Assembly (NCBI RefSeq): GCF_002007115.1
Contig: NZ_MVAD01000001.1
Span: 868,001 to 932,000 of the forward strand
From: Massilia sp. KIM
Lineage (GTDB): Bacteria; Pseudomonadota; Gammaproteobacteria; Burkholderiales; Burkholderiaceae_D
Length of the DNA stretch: 64,000 nt
Direction: 5' to 3'
The notes beneath the pieces are model-generated. The model had not been told where the DNA came from. It was given only the letters and a program-made list of their open reading frames with translations, and searched no databases. A program made the position numbers and the translations under genes. Of the stretch, positions 1 through 9,884 are shown in pieces. How positions within the stretch are numbered: the stretch's first letter is position 1; each line of letters begins with the position of its first letter.

Positions 1-575
1 GCTACAACAGCGGCTCGCTGGGCCGCAACTTCGAGGGCAATGCGACCCGCATCTTCAACCTCGGCCCGGCGCGCAACCTGTCCTTCCACACCTGGTCGGT
101 CGAGAACGGCTACCTGCGTCTGCGTTCGACCAACCTGCCCGGCGCCGCGGAAAGCTCGCGCCCGGTGGCGGACAATATCGTGGCGCTCAAGGCCCAGTAC
201 GGCTTCGACAACCGCAGCGTCGCCGACTTCGAGCCGGAGAAGGGCATGCAGATCGGCCTGTGGTCGAACGAGATGGTGGACGCCGATGGCGACGGCGTGG
301 TCGGCGGCGCCGGCGACTACCAGCGCATCACCGCCCTGCGGATCGCGGTGGTGGCGCGCGCCAAGAATCCCGAGCGGCCCGGGACCGACGGCCAGTGCGC
401 TGCGACCACCACGGCCCCCACCTTGTTCGCCAGCGCCCAGCCCCAGGGCGTGGAGGCGGTGCCGGTCACGGTGGGACTCGCGCTCGCCGACGATGCGGTC
501 GACTGGCGCTGCTACCGCTACCGGGTGTTCGAAACCATCGTGCCGATGCGTAATTCCGGCTGGAGGCCTTCATGA
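1..575 (+). CDS. pilW: Type IV pilus assembly protein PilW, C-terminal part (5' end outside window)
   Basis: The open frame runs in from the window edge (first full codon at base 3) and gives about 190 residues ending in YRYRVFETIVPMRNSGW, the ending expected of PilW-type minor pilins. PilW proteins are inner-membrane or periplasmic minor pilins that help start type IV pilus assembly. The N-terminal prepilin helix is not in the window, so only the soluble C-terminal domain is visible. The stop overlaps the start of the next gene by four bases (ATGA), so translation of pilW and pilX is probably coupled. The assignment rests mainly on position directly before pilX and pilY1, plus the C-terminal motif. 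Confidence 0.8.
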   Translation, partial: YNSGSLGRNFEGNATRIFNLGPARNLSFHTWSVENGYLRLRSTNLPGAAESSRPVADNIVALKAQYGFDNRSVADFEPEKGMQIGLWSNEMVDADGDGVVGGAGDYQRITALRIAVVARAKNPERPGTDGQCAATTTAPTLFASAQPQGVEAVPVTVGLALADDAVDWRCYRYRVFETIVPMRNSGWRPS

Positions 576-1174
576 TGCCATCGACGTTTCCCCAGCGCCG
601 CCGGCGCGCCCGCGGCGTGGCGCTGCCGGTCATGCTGATCATGCTGCTGGTGATGCTGGTGACCAGCATCTACCTGCTCAAGTCCAGCAATTCGACCACC
701 CTGGCCGCCTCCAACCTCGCCTATGACGCCACCCTCAGCCGCGCCGTGGACCTCGGCCTGCACCGCGGCTTCCAGTGGCTCAGCACCACCGCCAACGGCA
801 GCAAGGTGACCCTGCGCGAGAACGTGGAGGACGAGGGCTATCGCGCCTTCGCCAACACCAATACCAGGCCGCGCGACGCCGACTTCTGGGTCGGCTCGCG
901 CGTCATCGACGGTCCCGACAACACCCGTATCCGCTACGTGATCCACCGCCTCTGTTCCGAGAGCGGCGCCTGGGACAAGCCCAAGAACAAATGCGTCCAG
1001 ACCGCCGGCAACAAGGCCGCCGCCGGCGCCACGGTCAGCTACGGCCAGAGCCTGGCCTCGGACGCCCCGGCCTTCGCCACCTCCCCGCTGCTGCACTACG
1101 TGATCACGGCGCGCGTCGACGGCGTGCGCGGCGGGAACGTCATCAACCAGATGGTGGTCATGATCGGCGCCTGA
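572..1174 (+). CDS. pilX: Type IV pilus minor pilin PilX-like protein
   Basis: A 200-residue protein that starts with a short basic leader (RRRRARGVALP), followed by a single hydrophobic helix at about residues 16-36 and a soluble domain. This is the PilX N-terminal layout: a basic segment, then the hydrophobic stem that sits in the inner membrane before pilus incorporation. PilX works with PilW and other minor pilins to prime assembly and to present PilY1. The start overlaps the pilW stop (ATGA), and pilY1 begins about 20 bases after this stop, so the three form one operon. The C-terminal domain shows no motif I recognise; the call relies on the N-terminus, size and gene order. Confidence 0.75.
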   Translation: MMPSTFPQRRRRARGVALPVMLIMLLVMLVTSIYLLKSSNSTTLAASNLAYDATLSRAVDLGLHRGFQWLSTTANGSKVTLRENVEDEGYRAFANTNTRPRDADFWVGSRVIDGPDNTRIRYVIHRLCSESGAWDKPKNKCVQTAGNKAAAGATVSYGQSLASDAPAFATSPLLHYVITARVDGVRGGNVINQMVVMIGA

Positions 1175-1195
1175 GCCGGCCGCGACCCGAATGGA

Positions 1196-4100
1196 ATGCC
1201 CATGAAACGCTATCTTCTTTCCCTGTGCCTGGCCCTGAGCGCGCTGCCGGCCAGCGCCGGCCCCACCGGCATCTCGCAGCTGCCGCTGCTGAACATCACG
1301 GGCACCGGCACGGTCAAGCCGAACCTGATGCTGCTCTACGATAACTCGGGCTCGATGGCCAGCAGCTTCACGCCCGACTATGTGGACGACAGCAGCACCT
1401 GCCGCTCGCGCGCCACCCTGGCCGGCGGCACCCGCGGCTGCCGCATTGGCGATCCGCCCTATGCCAGCGCCGACTTCAACCGTCAGTACTACAACCCCAA
1501 GGTGCGCTACAGCCCGCCGGTGCGGGCGGACGGCACTTCCTATCCGGAGCTGAACGCCGGCGCCACCTCGAACTGGGCCACCGTCACCACCGACGGCTTC
1601 GGCGTCAACCGGACCGACCTGCTCGGCAGTGCGGCCAACAGCACCAACCTGGTGAGCGGCTTCCCCGACCTGCGCTGGTGCGACGGCAGCGGCAACTGCA
1701 GCAGCAACACGGTCGGCTATTCCTACCCGAACGACGAGCGCTACAACGCCCAGAGCTTCACCGCCAATCCCTACTACTACACCATCAACGTCGCCGAATA
1801 CTGCACCGACGCCAGCCTCACCACCTGCAAGTCGACCGCGATCAACGCGCCGGCCCCGGCGGGCTACCCGTTCCCGGCCAAGGTGCGCTGGTGCGATACC
1901 CGCGCGCTGACCAATTGCCAGGCCAAGTACGTCGGCAACTACAAGTACCCGCGCTTTTCCGACCCCAACCGGGCCGGCGAATGGTACGGCACCATCACCA
2001 TCGGACTGTCCACCACGGCCAGCTCGATGACGGTCGACAGCGTGACGGCGGTCAGCACGGCCGGCTCGGTGGTGATCACCAACGGCCCGGTCACCGCCAG
2101 CAACGGCACCAATACGGCCGCAAAGCAGCAGGCCTTCGCCAACGCGCTGGCCGCCTCGATCATCGCCAAGAGCGGCCTGGCGCGCGCCTTCACCGCCTGC
2201 GTGCGCACCCCGACCGGGGGCGGGGTGCCGGCCTGCTCGACCTATGGCATCACGCTCGACAGCAACAACGTGGTGGCGGTGGTGCCCATCAGCTGTCCCG
2301 CGAACACGGTGGGCAAGCCGGTGCCCGACTGCACCCTGGTCAAGGACGGCAGCCGCGCCGGCGACGAGCTGCTGGTGGCCTCGGGCAGCGCCTCGACCGC
2401 CTTGCTGACGGTCTCGGGCAGCACCAATCCGAGCAAGACCCAGGTGCTGGCCGGCCTGACCTATGGCGGCGCCCAACTGTTTTCCAGCAGCCTGAGCTTC
2501 AACCGCGGCATCAACGCGGCCGCGGTCGCGGCGGCGATCCGCGACAAGATCGGCACCAAGGGCACGGTGCGCGCCTATGTCGGCGGCACCGCCAATTCCT
2601 CGCCCACCTGCGCGGCCCAGCCCAACACCACGGTCTGCCTGGTCGACACTGCGAGCGACGCCGAAGGCAAGAACATCGCCCTCGGCTCGCTCAGCAACAA
2701 CGGCAACAACCCGCGCTACCTGACCTTCGGCGTGGGCGTGGCCCAGAGCGACGGCGTGCCGACCGTGACGACGCCGCTCGGCGCCTCGGTCTTCGTACGC
2801 ACCGACATCGTGCCGACCCGAAACAGCTATCCGAAGGACAGCGCGCGCACCGACTGCGCCGGCGCGACCTGCACCTATGCCGAGGAGATGACCAACTTCG
2901 CCAACTGGTACGGCTACTACAAGACCCGCAACCAGACCATGAAGACGGCCGTGGGCCAGGCCTTCCAGCCGATCACCGACAACTACAACGTCGGCCTTGT
3001 CTCCCTCTCGACCGCGGCGGCCGAGGGCGCGATGAACCGTCCGCTGCCGTTCTCGGGCAGCCACCGCACCAGCTGGTACACCTCGCTGTATGCGATGAAC
3101 GGCACCCAGTCGACCCCGATCCGCCAGGCCCTGCATGCGATCGGCAAGATGTACGCCAACCAGGCGCCCTATAACTTCCCGGCCGGCTCGGAAGCGGTGC
3201 AGTACGCCTGCCAGCAGAACTTCACCTTCGTCACCACCGACGGCTACTGGAACGGCGGCGCCGCTGCCAACGTGGTCAGCAACGACCAGCAGGAGAACCC
3301 GGCGCGCTTCTGCACCCGGGCCAAGGGCTGCGTCGACCCCAGCGTGCAGACCGACAACTCGCTGGCCGACGTGGCGCTCTACTGGTACAACGGCGGCTCC
3401 AACACCACCCTGTCCTCGCTGCGCCCGAGCCTGGAGAACTGGAACAAGCCCGGCCTGGTGCCGGCCGGTCCGGGCGAGAACACCCGCCTGCACATGCGCA
3501 CCTTCGCGCTCGGCCTGGGCGTGGACGGCGTCATGACCTACGAGCCGAACTACGACACCGCGCCGGTACAGGGCGGCGACTTCTACAAGCTGATCACCGG
3601 CGCGGCTACCGGCTGCCCCTGGAACGGCGGCGGCGCCTACGTCTGGCCCAACCCCAACACCGGCGACAACAGCGGCTCGGCCGCCTACCAGTCGCGCGTG
3701 GACGACCTCTGGCATGCCGCGATCAACGGCCATGGCAAGTACTTCTCGGCCTCCGACCCGCGCCAGGTGGTGGACGGCCTGCGCCAGGCCCTGGCCAACA
3801 TCGAGGTCAAGGTCGGCGCCGCCGCGGCGGCCGCCACCTCGACGCCCAACATCTCGCAGGAGGACAACGACATCTTCTCGGCCACCTTCACCACGGTGAA
3901 GTGGTACGGCGAGCTGTCCAACCGCAAGATCGACACCGTCACCGGCCAGGTCGGCACCGCCGACGTCTGGAATTCGTCCCAGACCGCCGGCCGCAAGGTG
4001 GAGGCGGCCGAGGACAGCCGTCGCATCCTGATGCTCGATCCGGGCGCCGGCACGCTCAGGAATTTCACCTATGCCGAGATGTCGGCCACCGAGCGCGCCT

Positions 4101-5773
4101 GGTTCGACAACAAGTGCGCGGCGCTGCCGCAGTGCGTGACCCTGTCGGCGACCAACCGGGCCGTCGTCAACAGCGGCGCGAACATCATCAACTGGCTGCG
4201 CGGCCAGCAGCAGTACGCCGACGACGCGGTGCTGCGCGCCTATTCCCGCACCGAGACCACGCCGGCCGGCGCCAGCGGGCCGCTGCCGATCGTCATCGGC
4301 GACATCGCCTCGTCCAAGCCGGCCTACATGCGCGACCCGCGCAAGTCCTACGACCGCACCGGCTACGCCACCTTCAAGGATGCCCAGAAATCGCGCCAGG
4401 CGGCGGTGTTCGCGGCCGCCAACGACGGCATGCTGCACGCCTTCGACGCCGCCACCGGCGAGGAACTGTGGGCCTACGTCCCGCGCATCACGATGAAGAA
4501 GCTGTACCAGCTGGCCAGCATCAACTACGGCACCAACCACCAGTTCAACGTCGACGGCTCGCCGGAACTGGGCGACGTGTTCATCAATGGCGCCTGGAAG
4601 ACCATCCTGGTGGCCGGCCTGAACGGGGGCGGGCGCGGCTACTACGCGATCGACGTCACCGATCCGGACAGCCCGCAGGCCTTGTGGGAACTGTGCGCCG
4701 ACCCGGCCGTGTGCAGCGGCGACAACCTGGAGCCGGAGATCGGCTACTCCTTCGGCAACCCGCAGTTCGGCACCTGGAAGGACGCCAGCGGGACCGAGCG
4801 CTGGGTGGTGTTCCTGACCTCGGGCTACAACAACATCCCGGGCACGGACGGAGTGGCCGGCGGCACCGGGCGCGGCTTCCTCCTGATCGTGGACGCCGCC
4901 ACCGGCCGCGTGCTCGACCGCGTCAGCACCGGCTCGGGCGACACCACCACGCCTTCAGGCCTGGCCAAGATCACCGCCATCACCGCCAACCCCAACCGCG
5001 ACCCGCTGGTGACCTACGTCTACGGCGGCGACAACCTGGGCCAGATGTGGCGCTTCGACCTGACCAGCCCCGGCACCGTGCGGGTGCTCAAGATGGGCGA
5101 CGCCGGCGTCAACCAGCCGATCACCACCCGTCCCGACGTGGCCCTGTGCGCGGTCGAACCAAGCGACGGCGGGGCGGTGCGTCCGGAGCGCGTGGTGGCC
5201 TTCGGCAGCGGGCGCCTGCTCGACCTGCCGGACGTCGGCAACACGGCGACCCAGAGCGCCTACGTGCTCAAGGACGACGGCGTGGCGATCAACGCCGGCG
5301 CCTGGCGCAGCCTGCCGGCAATGGCGCGCAAGCGCCTGACCAAGATCGCGGGCGCGGCGCGCGACGAGTACACGGTCTCGGGCGACGAGGCCGACCTGGG
5401 GACGCAGTCGGGCTGGTTCGTCGACTTCGACCGCAACCTGGGCGAGCGCGTCAACCTGGACCCCAAGATCGTGGCCGGGACCCTGACGGTGGTGACCAAC
5501 CTGCCGAGCTCCTCCTCGGCCTGCTCGGTGGGCGGCACCAGCAACGTCTACCAGTTCGACGTCTGCACCGGCCTGCCGTCCTCGCCGGACGGGGTGGTGG
5601 GGCACACCCTGTCGAACAACTCGGCGGCGGTGGGCTTCATCATCGTGCGCCTGCCGTCGGGGGCGCTGAAGATGATCACCACCACGGCGGACGGCAAGAC
5701 CATCACCTCGGAAGTGGCGCCGGCCAAGACCGAGGCGGCGCGCCGCAGCGGGTGGAGGAGGGTGAGGGAGTGA
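1196..5773 (+). CDS. pilY1: PilY1-type pilus-tip adhesin / pilus biogenesis factor
   Basis: A 1525-residue secreted protein with a signal peptide at about residues 1-21 (a start two codons later at 1202 is equally possible). Near the N-terminus, LLYDNSGSM (D49) is a MIDAS-like DxSxS motif of the von Willebrand factor A domain found in PilY1. The C-terminal half carries the PilY1 beta-propeller, with FAAANDGMLHAFDAATGEE, VAGLNGGGRGYYAIDVTDP and YGGDNLGQMWRFDL as typical blade segments. PilY1 sits at the pilus tip, opposes retraction and in Pseudomonas takes part in surface sensing. It is the last gene of the pilin operon here; no pilE follows. Its last codons (GWRRVRE) lie in an 8-bp tandem-repeat tract, so the extreme C-terminus may be variable. 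Confidence 0.92.
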   Translation: MPMKRYLLSLCLALSALPASAGPTGISQLPLLNITGTGTVKPNLMLLYDNSGSMASSFTPDYVDDSSTCRSRATLAGGTRGCRIGDPPYASADFNRQYYNPKVRYSPPVRADGTSYPELNAGATSNWATVTTDGFGVNRTDLLGSAANSTNLVSGFPDLRWCDGSGNCSSNTVGYSYPNDERYNAQSFTANPYYYTINVAEYCTDASLTTCKSTAINAPAPAGYPFPAKVRWCDTRALTNCQAKYVGNYKYPRFSDPNRAGEWYGTITIGLSTTASSMTVDSVTAVSTAGSVVITNGPVTASNGTNTAAKQQAFANALAASIIAKSGLARAFTACVRTPTGGGVPACSTYGITLDSNNVVAVVPISCPANTVGKPVPDCTLVKDGSRAGDELLVASGSASTALLTVSGSTNPSKTQVLAGLTYGGAQLFSSSLSFNRGINAAAVAAAIRDKIGTKGTVRAYVGGTANSSPTCAAQPNTTVCLVDTASDAEGKNIALGSLSNNGNNPRYLTFGVGVAQSDGVPTVTTPLGASVFVRTDIVPTRNSYPKDSARTDCAGATCTYAEEMTNFANWYGYYKTRNQTMKTAVGQAFQPITDNYNVGLVSLSTAAAEGAMNRPLPFSGSHRTSWYTSLYAMNGTQSTPIRQALHAIGKMYANQAPYNFPAGSEAVQYACQQNFTFVTTDGYWNGGAAANVVSNDQQENPARFCTRAKGCVDPSVQTDNSLADVALYWYNGGSNTTLSSLRPSLENWNKPGLVPAGPGENTRLHMRTFALGLGVDGVMTYEPNYDTAPVQGGDFYKLITGAATGCPWNGGGAYVWPNPNTGDNSGSAAYQSRVDDLWHAAINGHGKYFSASDPRQVVDGLRQALANIEVKVGAAAAAATSTPNISQEDNDIFSATFTTVKWYGELSNRKIDTVTGQVGTADVWNSSQTAGRKVEAAEDSRRILMLDPGAGTLRNFTYAEMSATERAWFDNKCAALPQCVTLSATNRAVVNSGANIINWLRGQQQYADDAVLRAYSRTETTPAGASGPLPIVIGDIASSKPAYMRDPRKSYDRTGYATFKDAQKSRQAAVFAAANDGMLHAFDAATGEELWAYVPRITMKKLYQLASINYGTNHQFNVDGSPELGDVFINGAWKTILVAGLNGGGRGYYAIDVTDPDSPQALWELCADPAVCSGDNLEPEIGYSFGNPQFGTWKDASGTERWVVFLTSGYNNIPGTDGVAGGTGRGFLLIVDAATGRVLDRVSTGSGDTTTPSGLAKITAITANPNRDPLVTYVYGGDNLGQMWRFDLTSPGTVRVLKMGDAGVNQPITTRPDVALCAVEPSDGGAVRPERVVAFGSGRLLDLPDVGNTATQSAYVLKDDGVAINAGAWRSLPAMARKRLTKIAGAARDEYTVSGDEADLGTQSGWFVDFDRNLGERVNLDPKIVAGTLTVVTNLPSSSSACSVGGTSNVYQFDVCTGLPSSPDGVVGHTLSNNSAAVGFIIVRLPSGALKMITTTADGKTITSEVAPAKTEAARRSGWRRVRE

Positions 5774-5821
5774 GAGAGTAGGTAATGCCAGAATGAGGGA
5801 ACGAGGGAATGAGGGAGTGAG
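5763..5821 (+). repeat. Purine-rich 8-bp tandem repeats spanning the pilY1 stop
   Basis: Units TGAGGGAG (5763-5770) and TGAGAGAG (5771-5778) are followed, after a 15-bp interruption, by TGAGGGAA, CGAGGGAA and TGAGGGAG (5794-5817). The pilY1 stop codon TGA at 5771 is the start of the second unit. The tract is almost all purine on the + strand, unlike its GC-rich surroundings. Confidence 0.7.
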
Positions 5822-5860
5822 CAGCCCGAATATCCAATTTCATTCACCATACGCATGAAC

Positions 5861-5944
5861 CGTCATTCCGGCGAAGGCCGGAATCCAAGTTTGTTAGCGC
5901 AGCCACGCAAGCAAACTTGGGTTCCGGCCTTCGCCGGAACGACG
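5861..5944. repeat. 84-bp palindromic extragenic repeat, copy 1 (REP-like)
   Basis: A long imperfect inverted repeat with outer ends CGTCATTCCGG and CCGGAACGACG. The arms continue inward through GCGAAGGCCGG and AAGTTTG to a short loop. It lies in the pilY1-prfC gap. The same 84-bp unit occurs at 35511-35594, with 70 of 84 bases identical by my count. It looks like a REP/REPIN-type element; it could also act as a transcript-stabilising hairpin after pilY1. Confidence 0.85.
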
Positions 5945-5982
5945 TTGGGTGGGTAACTCAGCAGTAGGCGTTGGCCAAACTG

Positions 5983-6013
5983 TTCACACGGCCCCGCCCG
6001 GAAACGGTAAAAT
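5983..6013 (+). promoter_or_regulatory. Possible sigma-70 promoter of prfC
   Basis: TTCACA (5983-5988) and TAAAAT (6008-6013) are separated by 19 bp. The -10 box is good but the spacing is long, so this is tentative. Transcription from it would begin near 6020, compatible with the chosen prfC start at 6053. Confidence 0.3.
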
Positions 6014-6052
6014 CGAAGGTTTTCTTGCATGGGCCGCTCCGAGGGCTCGACT

Positions 6053-7717
6053 ATGGCCAACGACACCGACATTTCCGCAGCGGACGACACGTCCGATGCA
6101 GGCACCCCCGCCAGCCGCCAGGCCGGCGCGATCGCGCGCGAAGTCGCGCGCCGCCGCACCTTCGGCATCATCTCCCACCCCGACGCCGGTAAGACCACCC
6201 TCACCGAGAAGCTTCTGCTGTTCTCGGGCGCGATCCAGCTGGCCGGCACCGTCAAGGGCCGCAAGAGCGGCCGTCACGCCACCTCGGACTGGATGGACAT
6301 CGAGAAGCAGCGCGGCATCTCGGTCGCATCCTCGGTGATGCAGTTCGAGTTCCGCGACCACGTGATCAACCTGCTCGACACCCCTGGCCACCAGGACTTC
6401 TCGGAAGACACCTACCGGGTGCTGACCGCGGTCGACTCGGCCCTGATGGTGATCGACGCCGCCAAGGGCGTGGAAGAGCAGACCATCAAGCTGCTCGACG
6501 TGTGCCGCATGCGCGACACCCCGATCGTCACCTTCATGAACAAGCTCGACCGCGAAACCCGCGATCCGCTCGAACTGCTCGACGAGGTCGAATCGGTGCT
6601 GAAGATCGAATGCGCGCCGGTGACCTGGCCGATCGGCATGGGCAAGAACTTCCGCGGGGTCTACCACCTGCTGCGCGACGAGATCATGCTGTTCAAGGCG
6701 GGCGAGGAGCGCGCCGACGGCGCCTTCGAGATCGTCAAGGGCATCGACAACCCCAGGCTGGCCGAGATGTTCCCGCTCGAGATCGAGCAGCTCAAGACCG
6801 AGGTGGAGCTGGTGCACGGCGCCTCTCACCCCTTCGAGCTGCAGCGCTTCCTCGATGGCGTCCAGACGCCGGTGTTCTTCGGTTCGGCGATCAACAACTT
6901 CGGCGTGCGCGAGATCCTCTCGGCCCTGGTCGACTGGGCGCCGGCTCCGCGCGAGCGCGACGCCACGGTGCGCGCGGTCAAGCCGGAAGAACAGCCATTC
7001 TCCGGCTTCGTCTTCAAGATCCAGGCCAACATGGACCCGGCCCACCGCGACCGCATCGCCTTCCTGCGCGTGTGCTCGGGACGCTTCGAGAAGGGCATGA
7101 AGGTCAAGCACCTGCGCCTGGGCCGCGAGGTCAAGCTGTCCTCGGTGGTGACCTTCATGGCGTCGAGCCGCGAGCAGGTCGAGGAAGCCTACGCGGGCGA
7201 CATCATCGGCCTGCCGAACCACGGCAACATGCAGATCGGCGACAGCTTCAGCGAAGGCGAGACCCTGACCTTCACCGGCATCCCTTACTTCGCGCCGGAG
7301 CTGTTCCGCACGGTGCGCATCCGTAACCCGCTCAAGATGAAGCAGCTCCACAAGGGCCTGCAGCAGCTGGGCGAGGAGGGCGCGGTGCAGGTGTTCAAGC
7401 CGGTGCTGGGCAGCGACCTGATCCTGGGCGCGGTCGGGGTGCTGCAGTTCGAGGTGGTGGCCAGCCGCCTGCTCAACGAGTACGGCGTGGACGCGGTGTT
7501 CGAGAGCAGCAGCATCAGCAGCGCGCGCTGGGTGTCGAGCGAGGACAAGAAGGCCTTGTCCGACTTCGAGAACCAGCTCGGCCACCAGGTCGCCTACGAT
7601 GCGGCCGGCAACATGGCCTTCCTGGCGACCTCCGGCGTCAACCTGCGCCTGACCCAGGAACGCTGGCCCAAACTGACCTTCCACGCGACCCGCGAGCACG
7701 CGGCCAAGCTGGACTGA
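6053..7717 (+). CDS. prfC: Peptide chain release factor 3 (RF3)
   Basis: A 554-residue translational GTPase. GTP-binding motifs are clear: G1 SHPDAGKTT (residues 41-49), G3 DTPGHQDF (109-116) and G4 NKLD (163-166). RF3 uses GTP to remove RF1/RF2 from the ribosome after peptide release, and acts in the cytoplasm. An in-frame ATG lies upstream at 6029, but the ATG at 6053 has GAGG eight bases before it and gives a length closer to the usual 530 or so residues. Even so, the N-terminus carries a roughly 20-residue low-complexity Asp/Ser/Ala extension. The gene stands alone between a REP-like repeat and a convergent gene. Confidence 0.95.
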   Translation: MANDTDISAADDTSDAGTPASRQAGAIAREVARRRTFGIISHPDAGKTTLTEKLLLFSGAIQLAGTVKGRKSGRHATSDWMDIEKQRGISVASSVMQFEFRDHVINLLDTPGHQDFSEDTYRVLTAVDSALMVIDAAKGVEEQTIKLLDVCRMRDTPIVTFMNKLDRETRDPLELLDEVESVLKIECAPVTWPIGMGKNFRGVYHLLRDEIMLFKAGEERADGAFEIVKGIDNPRLAEMFPLEIEQLKTEVELVHGASHPFELQRFLDGVQTPVFFGSAINNFGVREILSALVDWAPAPRERDATVRAVKPEEQPFSGFVFKIQANMDPAHRDRIAFLRVCSGRFEKGMKVKHLRLGREVKLSSVVTFMASSREQVEEAYAGDIIGLPNHGNMQIGDSFSEGETLTFTGIPYFAPELFRTVRIRNPLKMKQLHKGLQQLGEEGAVQVFKPVLGSDLILGAVGVLQFEVVASRLLNEYGVDAVFESSSISSARWVSSEDKKALSDFENQLGHQVAYDAAGNMAFLATSGVNLRLTQERWPKLTFHATREHAAKLD

Positions 7718-7723
7718 GTCCTC

Positions 7724-7746
7724 GCGGCGCCCTGCACGGGCGCCGC
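7724..7746. terminator. Perfect 9-bp hairpin between convergent genes
   Basis: GCGGCGCCC (7724-7732), a five-base loop and GGGCGCCGC (7738-7746) form a perfect stem just after the prfC stop and before the end of the opposing DUF3108 gene. No T-run follows on either strand, so it is a weak terminator candidate or simply a transcript-end hairpin. Confidence 0.4.
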
Positions 7747-7762
7747 CGGCATCCGCGCCGCT

Positions 7763-8722
7763 TCAAGGCGCCGCCGCCAGCGTCTGGGTGCGCACCGTGC
7801 CGTCCGGCGCGCTCAGGCGCAGGCGCACCGGCATCCAGTGCAGCTGCGGCGCCAGCCACAGCTCCAGGCGCGGCATCCCCGCCGCCGCCAGGCGCACCAG
7901 GCGCAGGGCCTCGACCGGGCCCGCGCCGGTGTCCACCGTTTCCCGCTCCGCCACCTGGAAGCGCGCGATGTGCGCGCCTTGCCCTTCGCTCACCACGATC
8001 TCCAGCACGTCCTGCATCTGGTCCGGGTCGGCCAGCCCCATGCCGGCCAGCTGCGCCAGCACCGAGGCGCCGTCCTGCATGCCCATCGCCAGCGGCAGGG
8101 CCGCGCCGCGCGCGTCGCTGACCAGGTTGCGTTCGCGGTCGAACACGATGCTCGCCGTCCCTGCGCCTTGCGCGATCGCGGCGCGCAGCGGCGCCAGGCC
8201 AGCGTCGTCGGCGCCGCCTTCGCTGCTGCGCTCTCCCAGCACGCCGGTCAGGCGCAGGCGGTAGGCGTTGCCGTCGCTTTCCCATTCCAGGCGCGCCCGG
8301 CCCACCGCGACGGGGGCGCGCCCGGGAGCGGCGCTGTCGACCCGGTAGTCGAGCGTGATGGAGGGCGGGGCGGTGACGCGGTAGCGGCCCGGCATCTGGA
8401 GCGGCGGCTCGGCGCCGCCGGCGCCGGCGGCCGGCTCGGGCGCGGCGGAAGCGCTGGCGGCCTCGGTGTCGGCGGGCGCGGAAACGGGCGCCGGCGCGGG
8501 GGCGGCCACGGGCAAGGGTTCCGGGACAGGTGCGGGAGCGGCTTCGGGCAAGGGCGGCGGCGCGCTAGGCGCCACCAGGCGCACGGCGAGGGCGCCTGCG
8601 GGAAGGGGCGGCGGCGCCAGGCGGGCATCGAGCCATGCGAGGACGAGCAGATGGGCCAGCAATGAAGCCAGGCACAGGAGGGCAAGTCGGCCATGCCGGG
8701 CCGCGGAGGCGGGGATGCGCAT
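7763..8722 (-). CDS. DUF3108 domain protein with Pro/Ala-rich linker
   Basis: From the ATG at 8722 this is a 319-residue protein with one N-terminal membrane segment (RLALLCLASLLAHLLVLAWL, about residues 11-30). A long Pro/Ala-rich linker to about residue 110 follows, then a folded C-terminal domain of the DUF3108 type (ITLDYRVDS ... WESDGNAYRLRLTGV ... FDRERNLV). The shape recalls TonB-like periplasm-spanning proteins, but no TonB C-terminal motif is present. The frame is open 138 bases further upstream, but the hydrophobic segment is best placed with the 8722 start. It is divergent from the TPR gene (110-bp gap). The function of DUF3108 is not established; a cell-envelope role is inferred from topology. 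Confidence 0.75.
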   Translation of the reverse strand: MRIPASAARHGRLALLCLASLLAHLLVLAWLDARLAPPPLPAGALAVRLVAPSAPPPLPEAAPAPVPEPLPVAAPAPAPVSAPADTEAASASAAPEPAAGAGGAEPPLQMPGRYRVTAPPSITLDYRVDSAAPGRAPVAVGRARLEWESDGNAYRLRLTGVLGERSSEGGADDAGLAPLRAAIAQGAGTASIVFDRERNLVSDARGAALPLAMGMQDGASVLAQLAGMGLADPDQMQDVLEIVVSEGQGAHIARFQVAERETVDTGAGPVEALRLVRLAAAGMPRLELWLAPQLHWMPVRLRLSAPDGTVRTQTLAAAP

Positions 8723-8832
8723 CGCGCTAGTGTAACCCTTCCGCGCCCGGTCTCCTATCCGATCGAACAGGTAGCGCTGCGCCCCGGGATCGGTAGAATG
8801 GATGAGCATGTCAATACGATAAGAAAGGATGT

Positions 8833-9831
8833 ATGCGCGCCTCCCTCCGTCCGGTTTCACTCTCCCTCCACGCAGCCCTGTTCTGCGCCGCCCTGGCCGG
8901 CGCCGGCGCCGCCGCCGCGCCCTACGAGGCCCTGCTCAGGGACCGCAATTTCCAGGAAGCCGAGCGCCAGGCCAACGCCGCGCTAGCGGCCGCGCCGCGC
9001 GACCCGCAGGCCATGGCCGCCAAGATCGACGCCATCCTGGCCCTGGGCCTGGAACAGCGCATTGAGGAGGCGGTCGCCCTGGGCGAGGCCTGCGTCGCCG
9101 CGCATCCGCGCGATTCGGGCTGTCAGGAAGGGCTGGGCAACGCGCTCGGCGCGAAGGCGATCAATGCAGGCATCTTCTCGGCCATGGGCTACGCCGGCAA
9201 GATCCGCGACGCCTTCCGCAAGGCGGTCGAGCTGGACCCGGCCAACGTCTCGGCGCGCTTCTCGCTGCTGCAGTACTACCTGGTGGCGCCCGGCATCGTC
9301 GGCGGCGGCGCCGACAAGGCGCGGTCCCTGGCCCAGGACAGCCTGAAGGCCAGCCCCGAAGCGGCCCAGCTGATGCAGGCGCGGCTGGCGATCGACGAGA
9401 AGGACCTGTCCAAGGCCGAGCGCCTCGCGCGGGCGGTCGAGGTGGCCGCCGACAGCAAGCTGGGAGACGAGCGCCGCGACACCCTGAACAACATCGGTTT
9501 CCGCTACACGATGGACAAGCGCTACGCCGACGGCGAGCGCGTGTTCCGCGAGCTGCAGGCCGCCTACCCGCGCCACGAGGCCGGCGTCTACGGACTGGGC
9601 CGGGTGCGCCAGGAGCAGGGCAGGCAGGCGGAGGCTGTGCCCTTCTTCGAGCAGGCGGCCGGCATTTATCCCGGCGCCGCCGTGTACTACCGCCTGGGCC
9701 AGTCGCTGCAGGTCACGGGTGCGAAGCAGAAGGCCGCCGCGGCCTACGAGAAGGCCCTGGCGGCCACGCCGGCGCTGTCGAAGAAGCAGCGCGAAGACGC
9801 CCAGGACCAGCTCAAGTCGCTCAAGCAGTAG
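8833..9831 (+). CDS. Periplasmic TPR-repeat protein
   Basis: A 332-residue protein with a signal peptide (residues 1-28, ending GAAAA) followed by helical repeats of TPR type along the whole length. The clearest repeats are FRKAVELDPANVSARFSLL and AYEKALAATPAL, and the last repeats run into a Lys-rich C-terminus. AAGGA lies upstream of the ATG. TPR proteins act as scaffolds for protein contacts; the partner is not evident. The next gene, an M48 protease, follows after about 50 bases on the same strand, so a shared transcript and a shared job in envelope protein handling are plausible but unproven. Confidence 0.75.
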   Translation: MRASLRPVSLSLHAALFCAALAGAGAAAAPYEALLRDRNFQEAERQANAALAAAPRDPQAMAAKIDAILALGLEQRIEEAVALGEACVAAHPRDSGCQEGLGNALGAKAINAGIFSAMGYAGKIRDAFRKAVELDPANVSARFSLLQYYLVAPGIVGGGADKARSLAQDSLKASPEAAQLMQARLAIDEKDLSKAERLARAVEVAADSKLGDERRDTLNNIGFRYTMDKRYADGERVFRELQAAYPRHEAGVYGLGRVRQEQGRQAEAVPFFEQAAGIYPGAAVYYRLGQSLQVTGAKQKAAAAYEKALAATPALSKKQREDAQDQLKSLKQ

Positions 9832-9884
9832 GGCTTCCGCTCCCATCCGATTCTATCCGCCCGCGCGGCGACCGAAAGGCCAGC

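Noticed and set aside
518..4540. A 1340-codon open frame antisense to pilY1
   Set aside because: Low-complexity His/Val/Gly/Arg/Ala composition typical of GC-rich antisense frames, no domain, and the opposite strand encodes an unmistakable PilY1.
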